Part shown: positions 35,711 to 47,122 of the stretch, in pieces | Numbering within the stretch: the stretch's first letter is position 1 | Layout of the letters: every line of letters begins with the position of its first letter | Origin: Hibiscus mutabilis | Lineage: Eukaryota; Streptophyta; Magnoliopsida; Malvales; Malvaceae | DNA: 64,000 nt | Assembly (NCBI GenBank): GCA_019671005.1 | Contig: CM033726.1 | Location: 16,737,608 to 16,801,607, forward strand | Direction: 5' to 3' | Translations under genes and position numbers: made by a program | The notes under the pieces: generated by a model | What the model was told of the DNA's origin: nothing | The model's input: only the letters and a program-made list of their open reading frames with translations | Database searches by the model: none

Positions 35711-36954
35711 TGTTGCATGATTTAAGTGCAACGCAAATAGTGCAAGTATACACATAGCAAGTAATAGTATAGATTAAGACTGTCTCCACAAGTATTGGTG
35801 AAACTTTGACTTTTAGCTTCTCGCAAGGAAAATGAAGTAAGTTGATAGTGATAGATGGTGATAATAAACAAGTAAAAATAACTAAAACTAAGAGAAATTA
35901 AATAAATGAAAGGAGAAACCGATTTAAGAGAGCTGGCTGGGTTATTGAGCATAATAGTGTAGTTGTCGGATGAGTTTCCGTGGCAATTAATTTTCGTATC
36001 GATATTTGATAGTGTGTTCTTTAATGCCTTCGAATTACCCCTAACCGAAGAACTGATGATTGTGCAAGCCTCGGTAATACATCTATGTGTTAACCTTGGA
36101 TGGAAGTCATCAAACAATAAACTCTTCTTAATCGCTAAAATTTCCTCCTTATCCCTAAGGCGAATTAGCTTCTACCAACGACTGTTTAAATGGAAATCGT
36201 GTCCAATCATTTTGTGAATCTAGCTCTCTCGAGCCTAGATAAATAAATTCCTCCAAGTCCCTCTCATGAGTTCACTTGGAATTAAATAACAAACCAATCA
36301 TGGATAAACAACAATTTATTGAATTTAAAACCAAAAACTAAATCATCTGTTCACAAACACCGTAAACGCAATAATCCAAGCAGTTTAATTTAGTTCATTG
36401 TTGGGTTGAAAAAAATCAACAAAGAATAAAAACCCCAAACATCGGGTATTCAAAAGAAAAAAAAATAAAATCTGGAGAAGATGAACTCCTCCACAATCTA
36501 ATCCTCCCTCTTCATGATCTCCCTCTAGCTCTGATCTCATTCTCTCAATCTATTGTTGATGTTGAAGATGTGATGGGTTTATATAGAGGTGGAAATCTTA
36601 ATTTGAATTTTGAATTAGAGGGGATAATCTCTTTATCTTTATCTCCAGCAGCTTTTAATTAAATTGAGCTTTATCCCATGTGTTAAGGATAAGGATAATA
36701 GACAATTCTTGAAAATTCTACATTTATCGTTAAATTGCCCTGAAAACCGCTCGGCAATTCGTCCCTGAACAAAAGAAAGCAAAACAACAGCGATTTCTCC
36801 ACAAAAATAGCTAAATGCAAGGTCAAGTCCAATAAATAGAAGGACTACGAATTTATGCATGAATTACTATAAATGCAACTACATGGGCCTAAGTCTAAAC
36901 AATAATATGAGTATGTAGGGTATAAAATATAGTACTTTTTTTTCACACTTAACA
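35711..36954 (-). repeat. 5' LTR of Athila D
   Basis: About 1.24 kb. On the minus strand it starts TGTTAAGTGTG (right edge 36954) and ends ATGCAACA (left edge 35711). No second copy is visible in the window, so the right edge rests on the TG...CA ends. Small open frames here are chance. Confidence 0.7.
36578..36585 (-). promoter_or_regulatory. Candidate TATA box in the D LTR
   Basis: The minus strand reads CTATATAAACCC, about 370 bases from the LTR start; a strong match to the plant TATA consensus. Confidence 0.6.
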
Positions 36955-37389
36955 CATACAATGTTAAAAAACGCACGCTTTTCATCAAATGACCATACTC
37001 ATATTGAATAATACAGAAACAAATTTCACTGAATTAAGCATAGAGATCTTATAAGGACAAACTATATTACCTTAATTTTGAACATTCACGATAATTTCTA
37101 TCAAACAAACTCAATTACAAAATTCACAAAATAATAACAATCAAGTGGTAGAGCACTGAAGGTGAGACCACACCTACTAGGCTAGCTAATCTCGAATGAA
37201 GGCTTTTCCATGGGCTGGTACGATGTTCATTCCAACATGCTCTGAAAGCGAATTATACGAGTAACAAGAATTTCCAACACGGATAATTCTAAATTTAGTG
37301 GATTACAGAACAAAAATCAAGAATTAATTATATAAGAAATACTATATTTAACGACTTAAACTAGTCTAGTACGGAGGTGGAGTCTAGAC
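36955..37389. other. Unassigned AT-rich sequence
   Basis: No gene or known element is seen. It lies between the D LTR and the copia LTR and may hold genomic sequence older than both. Confidence 0.5.
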
Positions 37390-38423
37390 TGTTGGGCTTG
37401 AATACGTCAACCGAATTTTGCCAAGAGGGAGGTGGATTGGCATATAAAAATTTTGGAAGAAAAGACTAAGAAATAAAAATTTGACACAAGAAATTTAGAG
37501 TGGTTCAACTTTTTAACCAAAGTCTACATCCACTACCTTAGCTCTTCCACTAAGGATTTCCACAAATTTACTAGATTTGTTTTACTATTGAGGCAAAAGA
37601 GATAATCTTACACAAACACAAGGTTTATACCCCAAAACCTTGTCTACCTCTTTCTCAAAGAGAATTGCAACTAAAGCAAACAAATAAAAACCTCACAAGG
37701 CGAATAGTTTGAACACTTAAACTCTCACCCAAATCATAAACACTTGAGCAATATGACAATTGAAGCTCACAAGTATTTTCTACAAGAAATATGAAAAATT
37801 AAGACTCGAAAATAAATTCTATATACATTGAAGGTTGACATTAGCTTTCTTTTTGATCTCTATCAGCTTGAAGGTCCCTTTTAAATCCTCTAATGAGTTT
37901 GTAACTATTGGGGGTTGTTTAGAGCCATTGGGAGATGATTACCAGCCATAAATGTAGTTTTGGAACAATGGGTATCGATAAGCATCTTTTCGTATCGGTA
38001 GTTGCTTCATACAGAAAGAGTCATTGCAAATATGGCTGAGAGTATCGGCACGCGCAGCTGAGTATCGCTACTCAAGGTATCGGTACTCGTAGATGGGTAT
38101 CGGAACACATAGTTAGTTATTGGTACTAAATGGTCGGTATCGATACCGACTGGCCTTACTGGAATTTTGGAAAACATTGTGTATCGGTGCGCGGCATAGC
38201 TATACCAGTACAAAAGGCTTATTTTTGGTGTCGTGAGTTTGGTACTAGTATTAAAAGGTTATTTTTGACACGTGAGAATATTGGAAATATTTTTATAAGT
38301 AAAAAACACTCATAAAATATTCTAAAAACATTAATCAATTTGAACGGATTTTGAATTATTTTTACAATATTCGAATAAGTCCAAAAATATTTTTCATAAA
38401 ATTATTATATCAATATCTCAACA
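37390..38423 (-). repeat. Left LTR of the copia element
   Basis: TGTTGGGCTTG...ATATCTCAACA; it aligns throughout with 41466-42481. It contains a TAYCGRTA-type array at 37970-38245 and a TATA-like TATATA (minus strand GTATATAG) at 37820-37825. Confidence 0.87.
37970..38245. repeat. TAYCGRTA-type motif array, left copia LTR
   Basis: Around eight GTATCGRTA-like sites in about 275 bases, including GTATCGGTAC and the palindrome GGTATCGATACC. The counterpart is in the right LTR (42044-42290), where more sites keep the GTAC form. Confidence 0.82.
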
Positions 38424-39057
38424 ATCTACTTGTTTTGATAAAATCAAACCCCATAAAAATTATTTTCGAAAATGCTCCCCCTTAGGAAAATAATTTTAGA
38501 AAAATATTTAAGCTCCCTATTTTTATTTTTGAAATTGAATTTTTCACACATGTCTCTCCGATTTTTGTTATATCAAAAATATTTAAAAATAAAGTTTGAA
38601 ATCAATTAAAGTACATTATAACAATGAAGGGTAGTTTTAAAAAATGATCATGAAAAAATGGCTCTCCTTTAATCTAGCATAAAGAATGATTAGTCCAAAC
38701 ATTCAATAGAAGTATTGGATTTCAAATTACTAAAAGATAATTAATCAAGAAATTCAATAAATATGTCATATATAAGAATTAAATTAACAAGCACACAAAT
38801 CATGAAAAATGGGTGGCAAAACTATCCCTTTTTGACAGTGCGTACCGGTATATAAGGTAGTGTATCGGTACTCGATGAGTGCAGTACCGGTACGGTATGG
38901 GTTGTACCAATACTGAATTCAAAGAATTGGTGAAAATGTAGGAAATCAAACTCCTAAGGCCTTATAAGATCAATTAAAGTTCATACAATGGCTCTATGAA
39001 GTCCTAGATATGCTTTTTAAGATATTTTATCAACGTGCTTACAAAGGTCCTCAATAT

Positions 39058-39066
39058 AAAATCATT
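39058..39066. repeat. 9-bp target-site duplication of the MITE, left
   Basis: AAAATCATT, identical to 39539-39547. Confidence 0.88.
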
Positions 39067-39538
39067 GGCATAATGCCAAAAAAGTTCCTAATGTTTGACT
39101 AAATAGTCATTTTGGCCCCCATTCTTTTTTAAAGCAATTTAACCCTCAACATTTCATTTTGGGTCAAAATGGCCCCTAAGCAAATGAAAATTGTTGGTAA
39201 ACTAACTTTAAATTACTTGAAAAGATGTGGCAAACCTACATGGAAGTGCACGCCACGATAACAGTGTCATATAAGCAAATATGATGACATTACAGAATGA
39301 CACATCAGTCAAAAAATAATTTTATAAAATTATGTAAAATATAAAATATTTTTTCTTCTGACATGTCATTTTGTCAAGTCATTTCAAGTTGTTTAGCGTC
39401 AGTTGACTAACAGTTTTCATTCGCGAAGGGGCCATTTTGACCCAAAATGAAATGATGACGGCTAAATTGCTTAAAAAAAGAATAAGGGCCAAAGTGACTA
39501 TTCAGTCAAACGTTAGAGGCATTTTTTGGTATTATGCC
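39067..39538. mobile_element. Mutator-type MITE, 472 bp
   Basis: Long terminal inverted repeats of about 140 bases begin GGCATAATGCC on the left and GGCATAATACC on the right (reverse complement). They share the words GTTTGACT, TAGTCA, TTTGGCCC, TTTCATTTTGGGTCAAAATG and GGCCCCT in order. A perfect 9-bp target duplication flanks it. Long TIRs plus a 9-bp duplication define Mutator-like elements. It has no coding capacity, so it needs a transposase from elsewhere. Confidence 0.88.
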
Positions 39539-39547
39539 AAAATCATT
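39539..39547. repeat. 9-bp target-site duplication of the MITE, right
   Basis: AAAATCATT, identical to 39058-39066. Confidence 0.88.
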
Positions 39548-40040
39548 TAAAGCATAACAAGCATGATTTCACCAAAATCAACCAAATATTACAAGTTTAA
39601 GGCCAAAAACATATAAATAAGCATATTAGGCAAAAAAAACAAGTAACTCATGCAATTTTAGACTCCACCTATCTATTTACAATCAATAACCATCAAGATT
39701 CAACCTAAATATGCTTAGATCATTTTAGAAATCAAGCAAGTAATTTATGATCAAGCAATTTGCATAAAAATTAACATTTATCACTTGAACCAAGGTAGGT
39801 TGGTTAAGCCTCACACTATTCAAGTGTCCTTTCTCTTAGTGTGTCTTCAGCTCTCAAATTTCATGACTTTGTTCATCATGCTCCAACACACCTACAATAG
39901 ATAATCATTTACATTTTGGTATCCAAATTTCTTTGGATCCATTGGCATTAGTCTCATAAATTTTAGTTCACTTTGGAATCTATTTTTCAATGTCTTTCTT
40001 TTTCTTTGAAGAAATAAGTCCCTTAGGGACCCAAACATTT

Positions 40041-41376
40041 TCAAAACAATTTTTCGTTTAAAAATATCGAGGAATTAGATTGTCTAACATAAAAATTTGA
40101 TTGAACAAAATTTTCATTTTTCTTTTCAAAATTCTTGTTCATCAAAACTTTTTCTTTTTTAAGATTATCAGTTTTTAGTAAATCAAAATTCTTGAACTTT
40201 AAGAAGCAAATTTTGTAAATCAATATTCTTTTACTTAAAATCTTTAAATTTTGTTTCAAGTTCAAGGTTGGTTTTAGAAAGCAAATCATTTTCAGCTTTT
40301 AGTTTTGAAACCATTTTATTATTTTTTAAAACAAAGGTTTCAAATTCTAAAACCAATTCGTCATAAACATCTTGCAACTCGTCAAATGTATAAGAGTTTG
40401 AATTAGATGAGTTACAAGACACCTTTGAATCTTCTTAGATGGTCATGAGACATAGGTTGGCTACCTCATCTTCATCAGTAGAGGCTTCATCACTCCATGT
40501 AGCCACAAATGCCTTTTTTCGAATGGCTTGATCCCTTCTTCTTTAACCATGGACAATCATACTTGACATACCCTAGTTCTTGCATTCGAAGCATAAGATG
40601 GGATCTCTCTTCTTCTTTGATTCATTCCTTGATTCTTATTTCTCTCACTTCACGAATCTTTTGAGTTCCTTGAAAAGCTTGGCCATCTCTTCTTCTATAT
40701 CTTCACTATCTTCTCCACTTGAATCTTCTTGTAAGCCTATAGAGGATTTAAGTGCAGTATTCTTCTCTTCTTTCTTCCCCCTTAGACATCATATCATGGG
40801 TTAGAAAGGATCCAATGAGCTCGTCAAGATTGAGCATCTTGAGATTCTTGGCATCTATGATTGTGGTTTCTTGGACTCCTATGATTCGAGAAGTGAGTAA
40901 ATCAAATTTCTCACAAGCTTGTCTTCTAGTATGATTTCTTCATGTCCTCTAAGCTCGTTGACAATGACGGAGAAACGATCCAACATAGCTTTGATGTCTT
41001 CCTCTAGTTCCATCTTGAAGTTCTCATGGCTCAATTTGAGAAGACCAATCTTTGTCTCCTTCATTTCACTTGTTCCATCATGAATGTCTTCAAGCTTGCC
41101 TCATATTTCATTGGCATCTTCGTAAGGATAAACTCTTTCATATTCATCGGGACTAATTGCAAAAAATAGAATGTGGTTGACCTTTGCATTAATTTGCACG
41201 TTCTTCTTGTCTTCCGCACAACACTCATTCTTACTCTTTTGAAGGATGTATATACCATCAACCACTATATCTCATAGTGAATAATCAGTTGCTTAAATGA
41301 ACAACATCATCATATTCTTCCAATAAGAATAGTTGACCCCGTTGAAGTTAGGAGGCATGGAAATGGATTGTGCCAT
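40041..41376 (-). pseudogene. Copia gag with coiled-coil tail (broken)
   Basis: The ATG at 41376 gives MAQSISMPPNFNGVNYSYWK, the typical start of plant Ty1/copia gag. It is followed by the UBN2-type capsid with YERVYPYEDANEI, EMKETKIGLLKLSHENFKM, DIKAMLDRFSVIVNELRG and KLVRNLIYSL. A Lys/Glu-rich region leads to a CCHC knuckle (CFECKN...GYVKYDCP, near 40540-40600) with a one-base frameshift inside it. Downstream, 40231-40422 has SCNSSNSNSYTFDELQDVYD and a Leu/Lys/Glu coiled coil that continues in another frame to 40041, as in related copia gags. At least four lesions are visible. Confidence 0.85.
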
Positions 41377-41450
41377 TAAACTGATTGATATAGAAATGAT
41401 AGAGCTCTTTGAGGTTTGACTCTAGGATGTTAATTCAATGATAGAGACCT

Positions 41451-41463
41451 TGCTCTGATACCA
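41451..41463 (-). promoter_or_regulatory. Primer-binding site of the copia element
   Basis: The minus strand reads TGGTATCAGAGCA, an exact initiator-Met PBS, two bases inside the right LTR. Confidence 0.9.
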
Positions 41464-41465
41464 AT

Positions 41466-42481
41466 TGTTGGGCTTGAATACGTCAATCAAATATCGCCAA
41501 GAGGAGGTGAATTGGCTTATAAAAATTATGAAAGGAAATGATAAGAAATAAAATTTGACACAAGGAATTTAGAGTGGTTTGACTTTCTAACCAAAGTCTA
41601 CGTCCACAACCTTAGCTCTCCCACTAAGGATTTCCACAAATTTACTAAATTTGTTTTTCTTTTGAGGCAAAAGAGATAACCTTACACAAACACAAGGTTT
41701 ACACCCAAAACCTTGTTTACCTCTCTCTCAACGAGAATTACAAAAAAAAGGAAAACAAATGAAAACCTCACATGGTAAATAGTTTGCACACTTAAGGTCT
41801 CACCCAAATCCTAAACACTTGAGCAATATGAAAATTGAAGCTCGCAAGTGTTTTCTACAAGAAATGTGACAATTAAGATTCAAAAATAAATTCTCTATAC
41901 ATTGAAGGTTGACATTGGCTTTCTTGTTGATCTCTATCAGCTTGAAGGTCCCTTTTTAACTCCTCTAATAAACTTGTGATCGTTGGGGGGTTTTAAAGCC
42001 ATTGGGAGCTAATTGACAGCCATAAATGCAGTTTTAGAACAGTGGGTATCGGTATGCGTCTTGTAATATCGGTACCTACTTCAAATAGAAAAAGTTGTTG
42101 CAAAATGATTGAAAGCACCGGTACAACAATTGAGTATCGGTGCTCAGGGTACCGGTACGCGTAGCTGGGCATTAGTATTGATTGGTCAGTATCAATACCG
42201 ACTGACCTTACTAGAATTTTGGAAAACATTGCGTATCGGTACGCATAATAGCCACACCGATAAGAAAGGGTTATTTTTGGTACCGGGGTTTAGCACTTGT
42301 ATTAGAAGGTTATTTTTGACACATGAGAATATTGGAAATATATGTATAAGTAAAAGAACACTTAGAATATATTCTAAACACATTTTTCAAGTTAAACAGA
42401 CTTTGAATTATTTTTGCAGTATTTGAATAAGTCCAAAAACATTTTTCATAAAATTATTATATCAAAATTAATATCTCAACA
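41466..42481 (-). repeat. Right LTR of the copia element
   Basis: TGTTGGGCTTG...TCTCAACA, about 1.02 kb, alignable with 37390-38423. It contains the motif array at 42044-42290. Confidence 0.87.
42044..42290. repeat. TAYCGRTA/GTAC motif array, right copia LTR
   Basis: About nine sites, among them GTATCGGTA, ATCGGTACC, ACCGGTAC, GTACCGGTACGC and GTATCGGTACGC; six contain GTAC. Confidence 0.82.
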
Positions 42482-42498
42482 ATCTCCCCCTTTTTGAT
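42482..42498 (-). promoter_or_regulatory. Polypurine tract abutting the outer side of the right copia LTR
   Basis: The minus strand reads ATCAAAAAGGGGGAGAT directly before the LTR start TGTTGAG. It matches the position of the decayed tract at 38424-38440. A PPT here means internal sequence of a copia element once continued to the right. Confidence 0.65.
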
Positions 42499-45396
42499 AT
42501 AAAGAAGAGGCTTCATTGGATCGAATGGTAGGGAGCATAGAGGGCTCGAGGCTTACCAAATGAAATCAAGGTAGAGGGATATGACATGCTTGTGGAAAGG
42601 CAATGAAGATTAAGGTGGTGAATCTTATGGTACTGGTGAGTTTAGACAATGGAGACAAAGAGTCTATTTTGGTTAACAAAGAAAATGAATCGCCGATTGG
42701 AGAGACAGTCAGAGGGTTTTGATGGCTCTAGAGAGTAAAACAAATAAAATATTCTAGGGTTTGGAGAAATGTGAAGTGAGAGCTGAAAAAGAATAATACA
42801 TTTATATAATATAAAATAAAAGGTAAAACTAGAGTTAGGACCTTGTATTTCTTTAATGTTTCGAGAATAATCAAGTTTTAGATTCTAACCCCCTAAACTC
42901 AACCTAGAAGATATTGTTCAATCTAAAAAGTCACAAATGAAACTTCACCATCACGTAAACCATTCTGAATATGCATATATTAAAATTCATTATAAAATAA
43001 CGATAAAATCATTTAACTCGTAACATTATAGAAGATAAAAATAAATCTTAATCCAAAATTGTTCAAATATTCAAAAGTTCGATAAAATAAACTAAATAAA
43101 ATATTTAAATATACTTGATAAAAATATCCCTTAAATCTCAATAATGCCAAAAATGAAATTACATCAAAATAATAGAAAAAGAATAATATAGAAAATATTA
43201 GAAATTCATACTTAATAGTAATAAACTAAGAAAACATGAGATCCTCTGAGTACCAGATCACCTAATGTCCGAGAATATCTGAAAGAGAAACTGAAGGGGT
43301 GAGTTAAAGAGCTTAGTGTCTCTAAAGTGTAAGAAAAACCACAATCACAAAATCACATTAATTTTACTAAAATCTTTAAATTCTCAAAAAATAATGCACA
43401 ACACAAAAGCTTTACTTTTATGAAACACAATGCAATATACCCAGCTACGTCACACCAATAGAAGATGGAGGCTCCCCAAAACCCTTGCTATGTCGTCACT
43501 GTCACAAGTGGTATATTATCAGTCATAAAGAGTGAAACCATTGTTTTCGCCGTACAATCTCAACCCATGCACACAATGCTTTAAAATTTTGAATCACAAC
43601 ATAGTCCTATAAATTAAAATATGATATTCATAGTTCAAAAATTCTAATGTTTCACAATTCAATAAATCCAATGTTTAGTTAAAACGCAATATAATATGGT
43701 ATGCATGATATTTAAAACGTTAAACCCACATCATAGAAAATATCATGCAAAGTGTAAATATCACAAAAAAGTATTTAGCACAGTAAGAAATACACCTTAA
43801 GCAAACATTAGCTCTAACACTATGCATGGTGTCTTCCACACTCATATCTAGTATTGGTATTGTTGTATTGTAACCTATGAAAATGATGCTATATCAATAC
43901 TATAATTACTATTCCACTACTCTAAAGTAAAAAACTACTATTCTGAAATCATACTCATGTGTAAATCTTTGTAGCTTGAGTAGGATTAGTTTGCAGAGTC
44001 GAATGAGGAAAGTTAATAGTATCACGGTTGGGGGGCTCGTGTTCACCTTAACAGAAGACGAGCACAATAAAAATATACAATGAAACATGGTCTTCGTGTT
44101 CGAATTTGATGAAGCGCCCGACAAATTCGGGTTTAAGATGTCGAAGAAACTACAATTAAAGTTGATAAAAAAAAGTTAATGCCGATTAACGATCAAAGTT
44201 AATAGAGGCAAAAAACGGTCAAGGTTGGCGGTCAAGGTCAACGGTTAGTGCCTCGGTCAGTGTCAATGGTCAATGGCTCGATCAACCAGGTTAATGCCTG
44301 ACTCAGGTCAGGTGGGTTATGGGTACGAGTTAGGTTCTGGGTATGGGTTATGGGTTAGATTTGGTTTATCGGTTTAGGCCATCAAGTGGGTTTCCACATG
44401 TATAGGCCAGGTTTGGTTCACTGATATGGATCTCACTCTTACCAAGCTCAATAAGCTCAATTTAGGTTGAAAACTATTGGGCTCTTTAATCGGGCAAGGG
44501 TTTTAGGTCACTCTTTCGGCCAAAATTAGTGGCCCAACTGACAATGGTTGCTAGGGTTTTAGATCCTCCTTCAACTGTTCGGTAGAGAATACGTAGGCAG
44601 GGATGGCAAGATAACAGAAGTGTACAAACTCAACGGGATAGACGAGTGCATCTGACCAAGAAGGGTCACGTCGAAACATCGAAACAAACTAAAAGATTCA
44701 TGACTTACCTATACTAACCTCTCTAGAGTAATTGGGTGGAACGAATGGATTCATGTAGTTTAGGCAACTCAACTTGCAACTAGTGGACATAGAGGAGGAT
44801 GGAAAGGTATGGTTTTGATCAGAAAATAACAAGGAAAACTCTAATGATCTCAGTTTGGCAAATGGATGGAGGAAGCGATGTCACTAGAGCTTCACCGAAT
44901 AGGATGAGGGAAGCGGTGAGAGAGATTTGGGAGAAAATTTTAGAGAAGAGAGAGATGACCTAAAACAAAAGAGATTAAAAATTTCTCAAAGCTGTAAAAG
45001 TACCCATAGTTAAACCTAGAATGAAGGAAAGTTTAAAATCAAAGAGGTTCATTTCATAGAACAACAAGGGTGTTAGAAGAGATGGTAGATATGTAGATCA
45101 TGTGGCCTAGGGTCATGGGTTTGAAACCCTTTAGACCATATTTCTTATTTTCTTTTTTATAACATTTTAAGACCAAGAAAGTAAAAAAGAAAAAAATGCA
45201 TGCTTAATCCCTAAAAATTGAAGGGTTTACAAATTTACCCTCATATTTGCCAAATATTCAATTTAGTTATTCAAAAACTAGGGTTTTCAATTTAGGGATT
45301 TAAATTCTTAGGGTTTCTAAATTGTGGAAAATTTTTGGATGTCATTTAGATTATTAGCTCATTGAGTAATAGCATCACCAAAAATTAAACTGTCAT
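42499..45396. other. Non-coding, LTR-like decayed sequence
   Basis: About 2.9 kb with no convincing gene or complete element. It is AT-rich to 43900. GGTCAA repeats lie at 44217-44273, GGGTTATGGGT-type repeats near 44315-44360, and a GGTTTGAAACCC tRNA-like word at about 45109-45121. Style and composition resemble gypsy LTRs, but I cannot place TG...CA ends. Element E inserted at its right end. Confidence 0.5.
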
Positions 45397-47019
45397 TGTT
45401 ACCTCTCCAAAAGTACTTTTTTAATGCCAATCTTACAATGCTTTTGCTTGTTTTTAGGTACACTTAGTTGCATAAGGATGTTAAAACCATGCATTTGCAT
45501 AAAGAGTTTAGAATTCTGTCTATACTAGTGTGAAGGGTTGTTTTGTTGGCAATTTTTCAGCTTTGACATAGTATTTGGCCTAGAAAAGCAACACAGGAAG
45601 GAATGCCAGAGAGAATGCCGAGTGCTATTGGCACAGATGGACCAAAAATGCCAAGCACTAGTTGCCAGAGAATTGAATTTGATGTCATGCCAAGAAGCTG
45701 TTGGACCCCGAAAAAATAGGACAAGATCAAGATCCGAAAAAATAGCAATTGGATCAATCTCTGAAAAAATAGCAATTGGATAAGATGGTGCCAAGATTGG
45801 TTAGCAAATTCATGCCAAGCTTGGATACCAAGCCAAAGCAGCGTCGGCAGTATGATGTCAGCCCTAGCCTGATCAGCTCTCATTCAAACTTGGATAAGAT
45901 GATTATCCCTTATCCCTTCAGTATTTAAAATTCAAATAAGGAGCTCATCCTATCCCTTCCTTTGACGCCTATTTAAGCACCAACCAAGCAAGCATTTGGA
46001 GGAGGGAAAAAATTGGGTGGAGTGATCGAGTGAGGAGTTGGAGTGCAAGATGAGTGATGATCGGCTGCAACCTGGAAGGGTGGTTCGACCAGCTTGGCCG
46101 AGAGCCTGGATCGTGAAGGGTTGCATCGAGAGACCCCTTCTCGCCTATTCTCTCTTTCTAGTTGTTTTACCTTGTCTTTAATGATAATGTACTTTGAAAA
46201 TGTTTATGGTTTTTTTGGTTAAATCCCTCACCATGAACCAATCTAATAGTTGGTGGAGGATGTTTACATTGAATGATGTTTTATGTTTCAGCTTTTAATA
46301 ATGAATCTGCTTTGGCATTGTTTTATCTATTTGGCATACTTTAATGTTTTCTAAATACTATGCCAAGCAAGAGCTGGCACTGTTAGCCTATTGCTCCTCA
46401 ATATCTTAACAGACTTGGGGTGGCAATGATTAAGTTGTTGAATACTAAGGAGAGAAGCTTCGAGAGAAGCCATTCAAGTAAATGAGCTTACTTCGGGAGT
46501 GAAATCTACCCCTTAGGAGTATAGATTGGATCTTAATCAAATTGGTTTATTTAAAATCATGCGGTATAGAGATATAGGGGTTTTTACATGATCAATTTAG
46601 GGCAATGACCATCGAGAGAGGCTTTCCTAATTTTGAATATGCTCGGCAAACAATACCAAGACAGGTTGTTATTGAAGGCTAGCACGACATGAATAGCGTG
46701 AAAACCAGGCATTCCTGCCAACGCTCATCATTCATTAAAGCATCTTCCTTTCCAACGTCTTACTTTACTTTCATTTCTTTTATTTCATTTCAATTATTTC
46801 CAAACCAACTTTAAAACAAAAAACTTTTTCTCAAGACAAGTAACAATTAAAGCAATTGAATTCCAAGTCAATCTCTGTAGGATCGATACTCAACTTAACT
46901 GTTGTATTACTTTCAGACCGTGTATACTTGCATGCAAAAGACTCATCTTGGCACTATTTTATACTTTTTCAATACATATCTTCTGCCACTTTTGCCAGCA
47001 TTCACTTAGAGAGTCTACA
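45397..47019 (+). repeat. 5' LTR of Athila E
   Basis: 1.62 kb, TGTTACCTCTCCAAAAG to AGAGAGTCTACA. An inverted, roughly 90% similar copy is the LTR of F (54860-56473). A TATA-like TATTTAAG lies at 45970-45977, followed by a leader. Confidence 0.88.
45970..45977 (+). promoter_or_regulatory. Candidate TATA box in the E LTR
   Basis: CCTATTTAAGC, about 573 bases into the LTR, conserved in A and F. Confidence 0.5.
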
Positions 47020-47025
47020 AGTTTT

Positions 47026-47043
47026 TGGCGCCGTTACCGGGGA
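47026..47043 (+). promoter_or_regulatory. Primer-binding site of Athila E (tRNA-Asp)
   Basis: TGGCGCCGTTACCGGGGA, one base off the Athila tRNA-Asp PBS, six bases inside the LTR end. Confidence 0.92.
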
Positions 47044-47122
47044 TTGCAACGGAGTTGATTGTTTTTAAATTTTTACTTGTCTTTCTTTTATTTTTTATTT
47101 TACTTTTTGTTTTTATCGGTGT

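Larger units (their letters stand above)
10394..36954 (-). mobile_element. Athila element D, inferred host of nest 1 (split)
   Basis: A minus-strand Athila element in pieces. The 5' LTR, PBS, gag, protease, RT and RNase H lie at 31444-36954. An env-like remnant lies at 19871-20136 and 10683-11169, with downstream sequence to 10394. Between the pieces sit element G (11170-19870) and Athila C (20137-31443). The integrase is missing. Joining the pieces into one element is an inference from strand, order and gene content; they could be two separate minus-strand elements. The D-to-C contact at 31443/31444 falls inside the RNase H-integrase region, as expected if C inserted into D. Confidence 0.6.
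38424..40040 (-). other. Internal region of the copia element without pol
   Basis: Next to the left LTR, minus-strand purine runs lie at 38424-38445 (decayed PPT) and at 38468-38485 (AAGGGGGAGC). A short TAYCGRTA-like cluster lies at 38845-38915. The MITE occupies 39067-39538. No copia integrase or RT motifs are found on either strand. Confidence 0.65.
37390..42481 (-). mobile_element. Gag-only Ty1/copia element
   Basis: Direct LTRs of about 1.03 and 1.02 kb (37390-38423, 41466-42481) with TGTTGGG...CTCAACA ends, an initiator-Met PBS beside the right LTR and a copia-type gag on the minus strand. No copia protease, integrase, RT or RNase H is seen in the remaining 1.6 kb internal region, which holds a Mutator-type MITE. 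No matching target duplication is found at the outer edges (TAGAC left, ATCTC right), and sequence right of 42481 looks like a PPT, so the right LTR may belong to a tandem or recombined array. Confidence 0.8.

Noticed and set aside
37130..37185. tRNA-like phrase (AAGTGGTAGAGCAC)
   Set aside because: Has an A-box-like word but no B box or cloverleaf nearby.
38007..38213. Frame rich in repeated PVG-IDTD and RYP residues in the copia LTR
   Set aside because: A by-product of translating the TAYCGRTA array.
45525..45883. Overlapping frames on both strands in the E LTR
   Set aside because: Inside an LTR, not kept in frame in the F copy, and without a domain.
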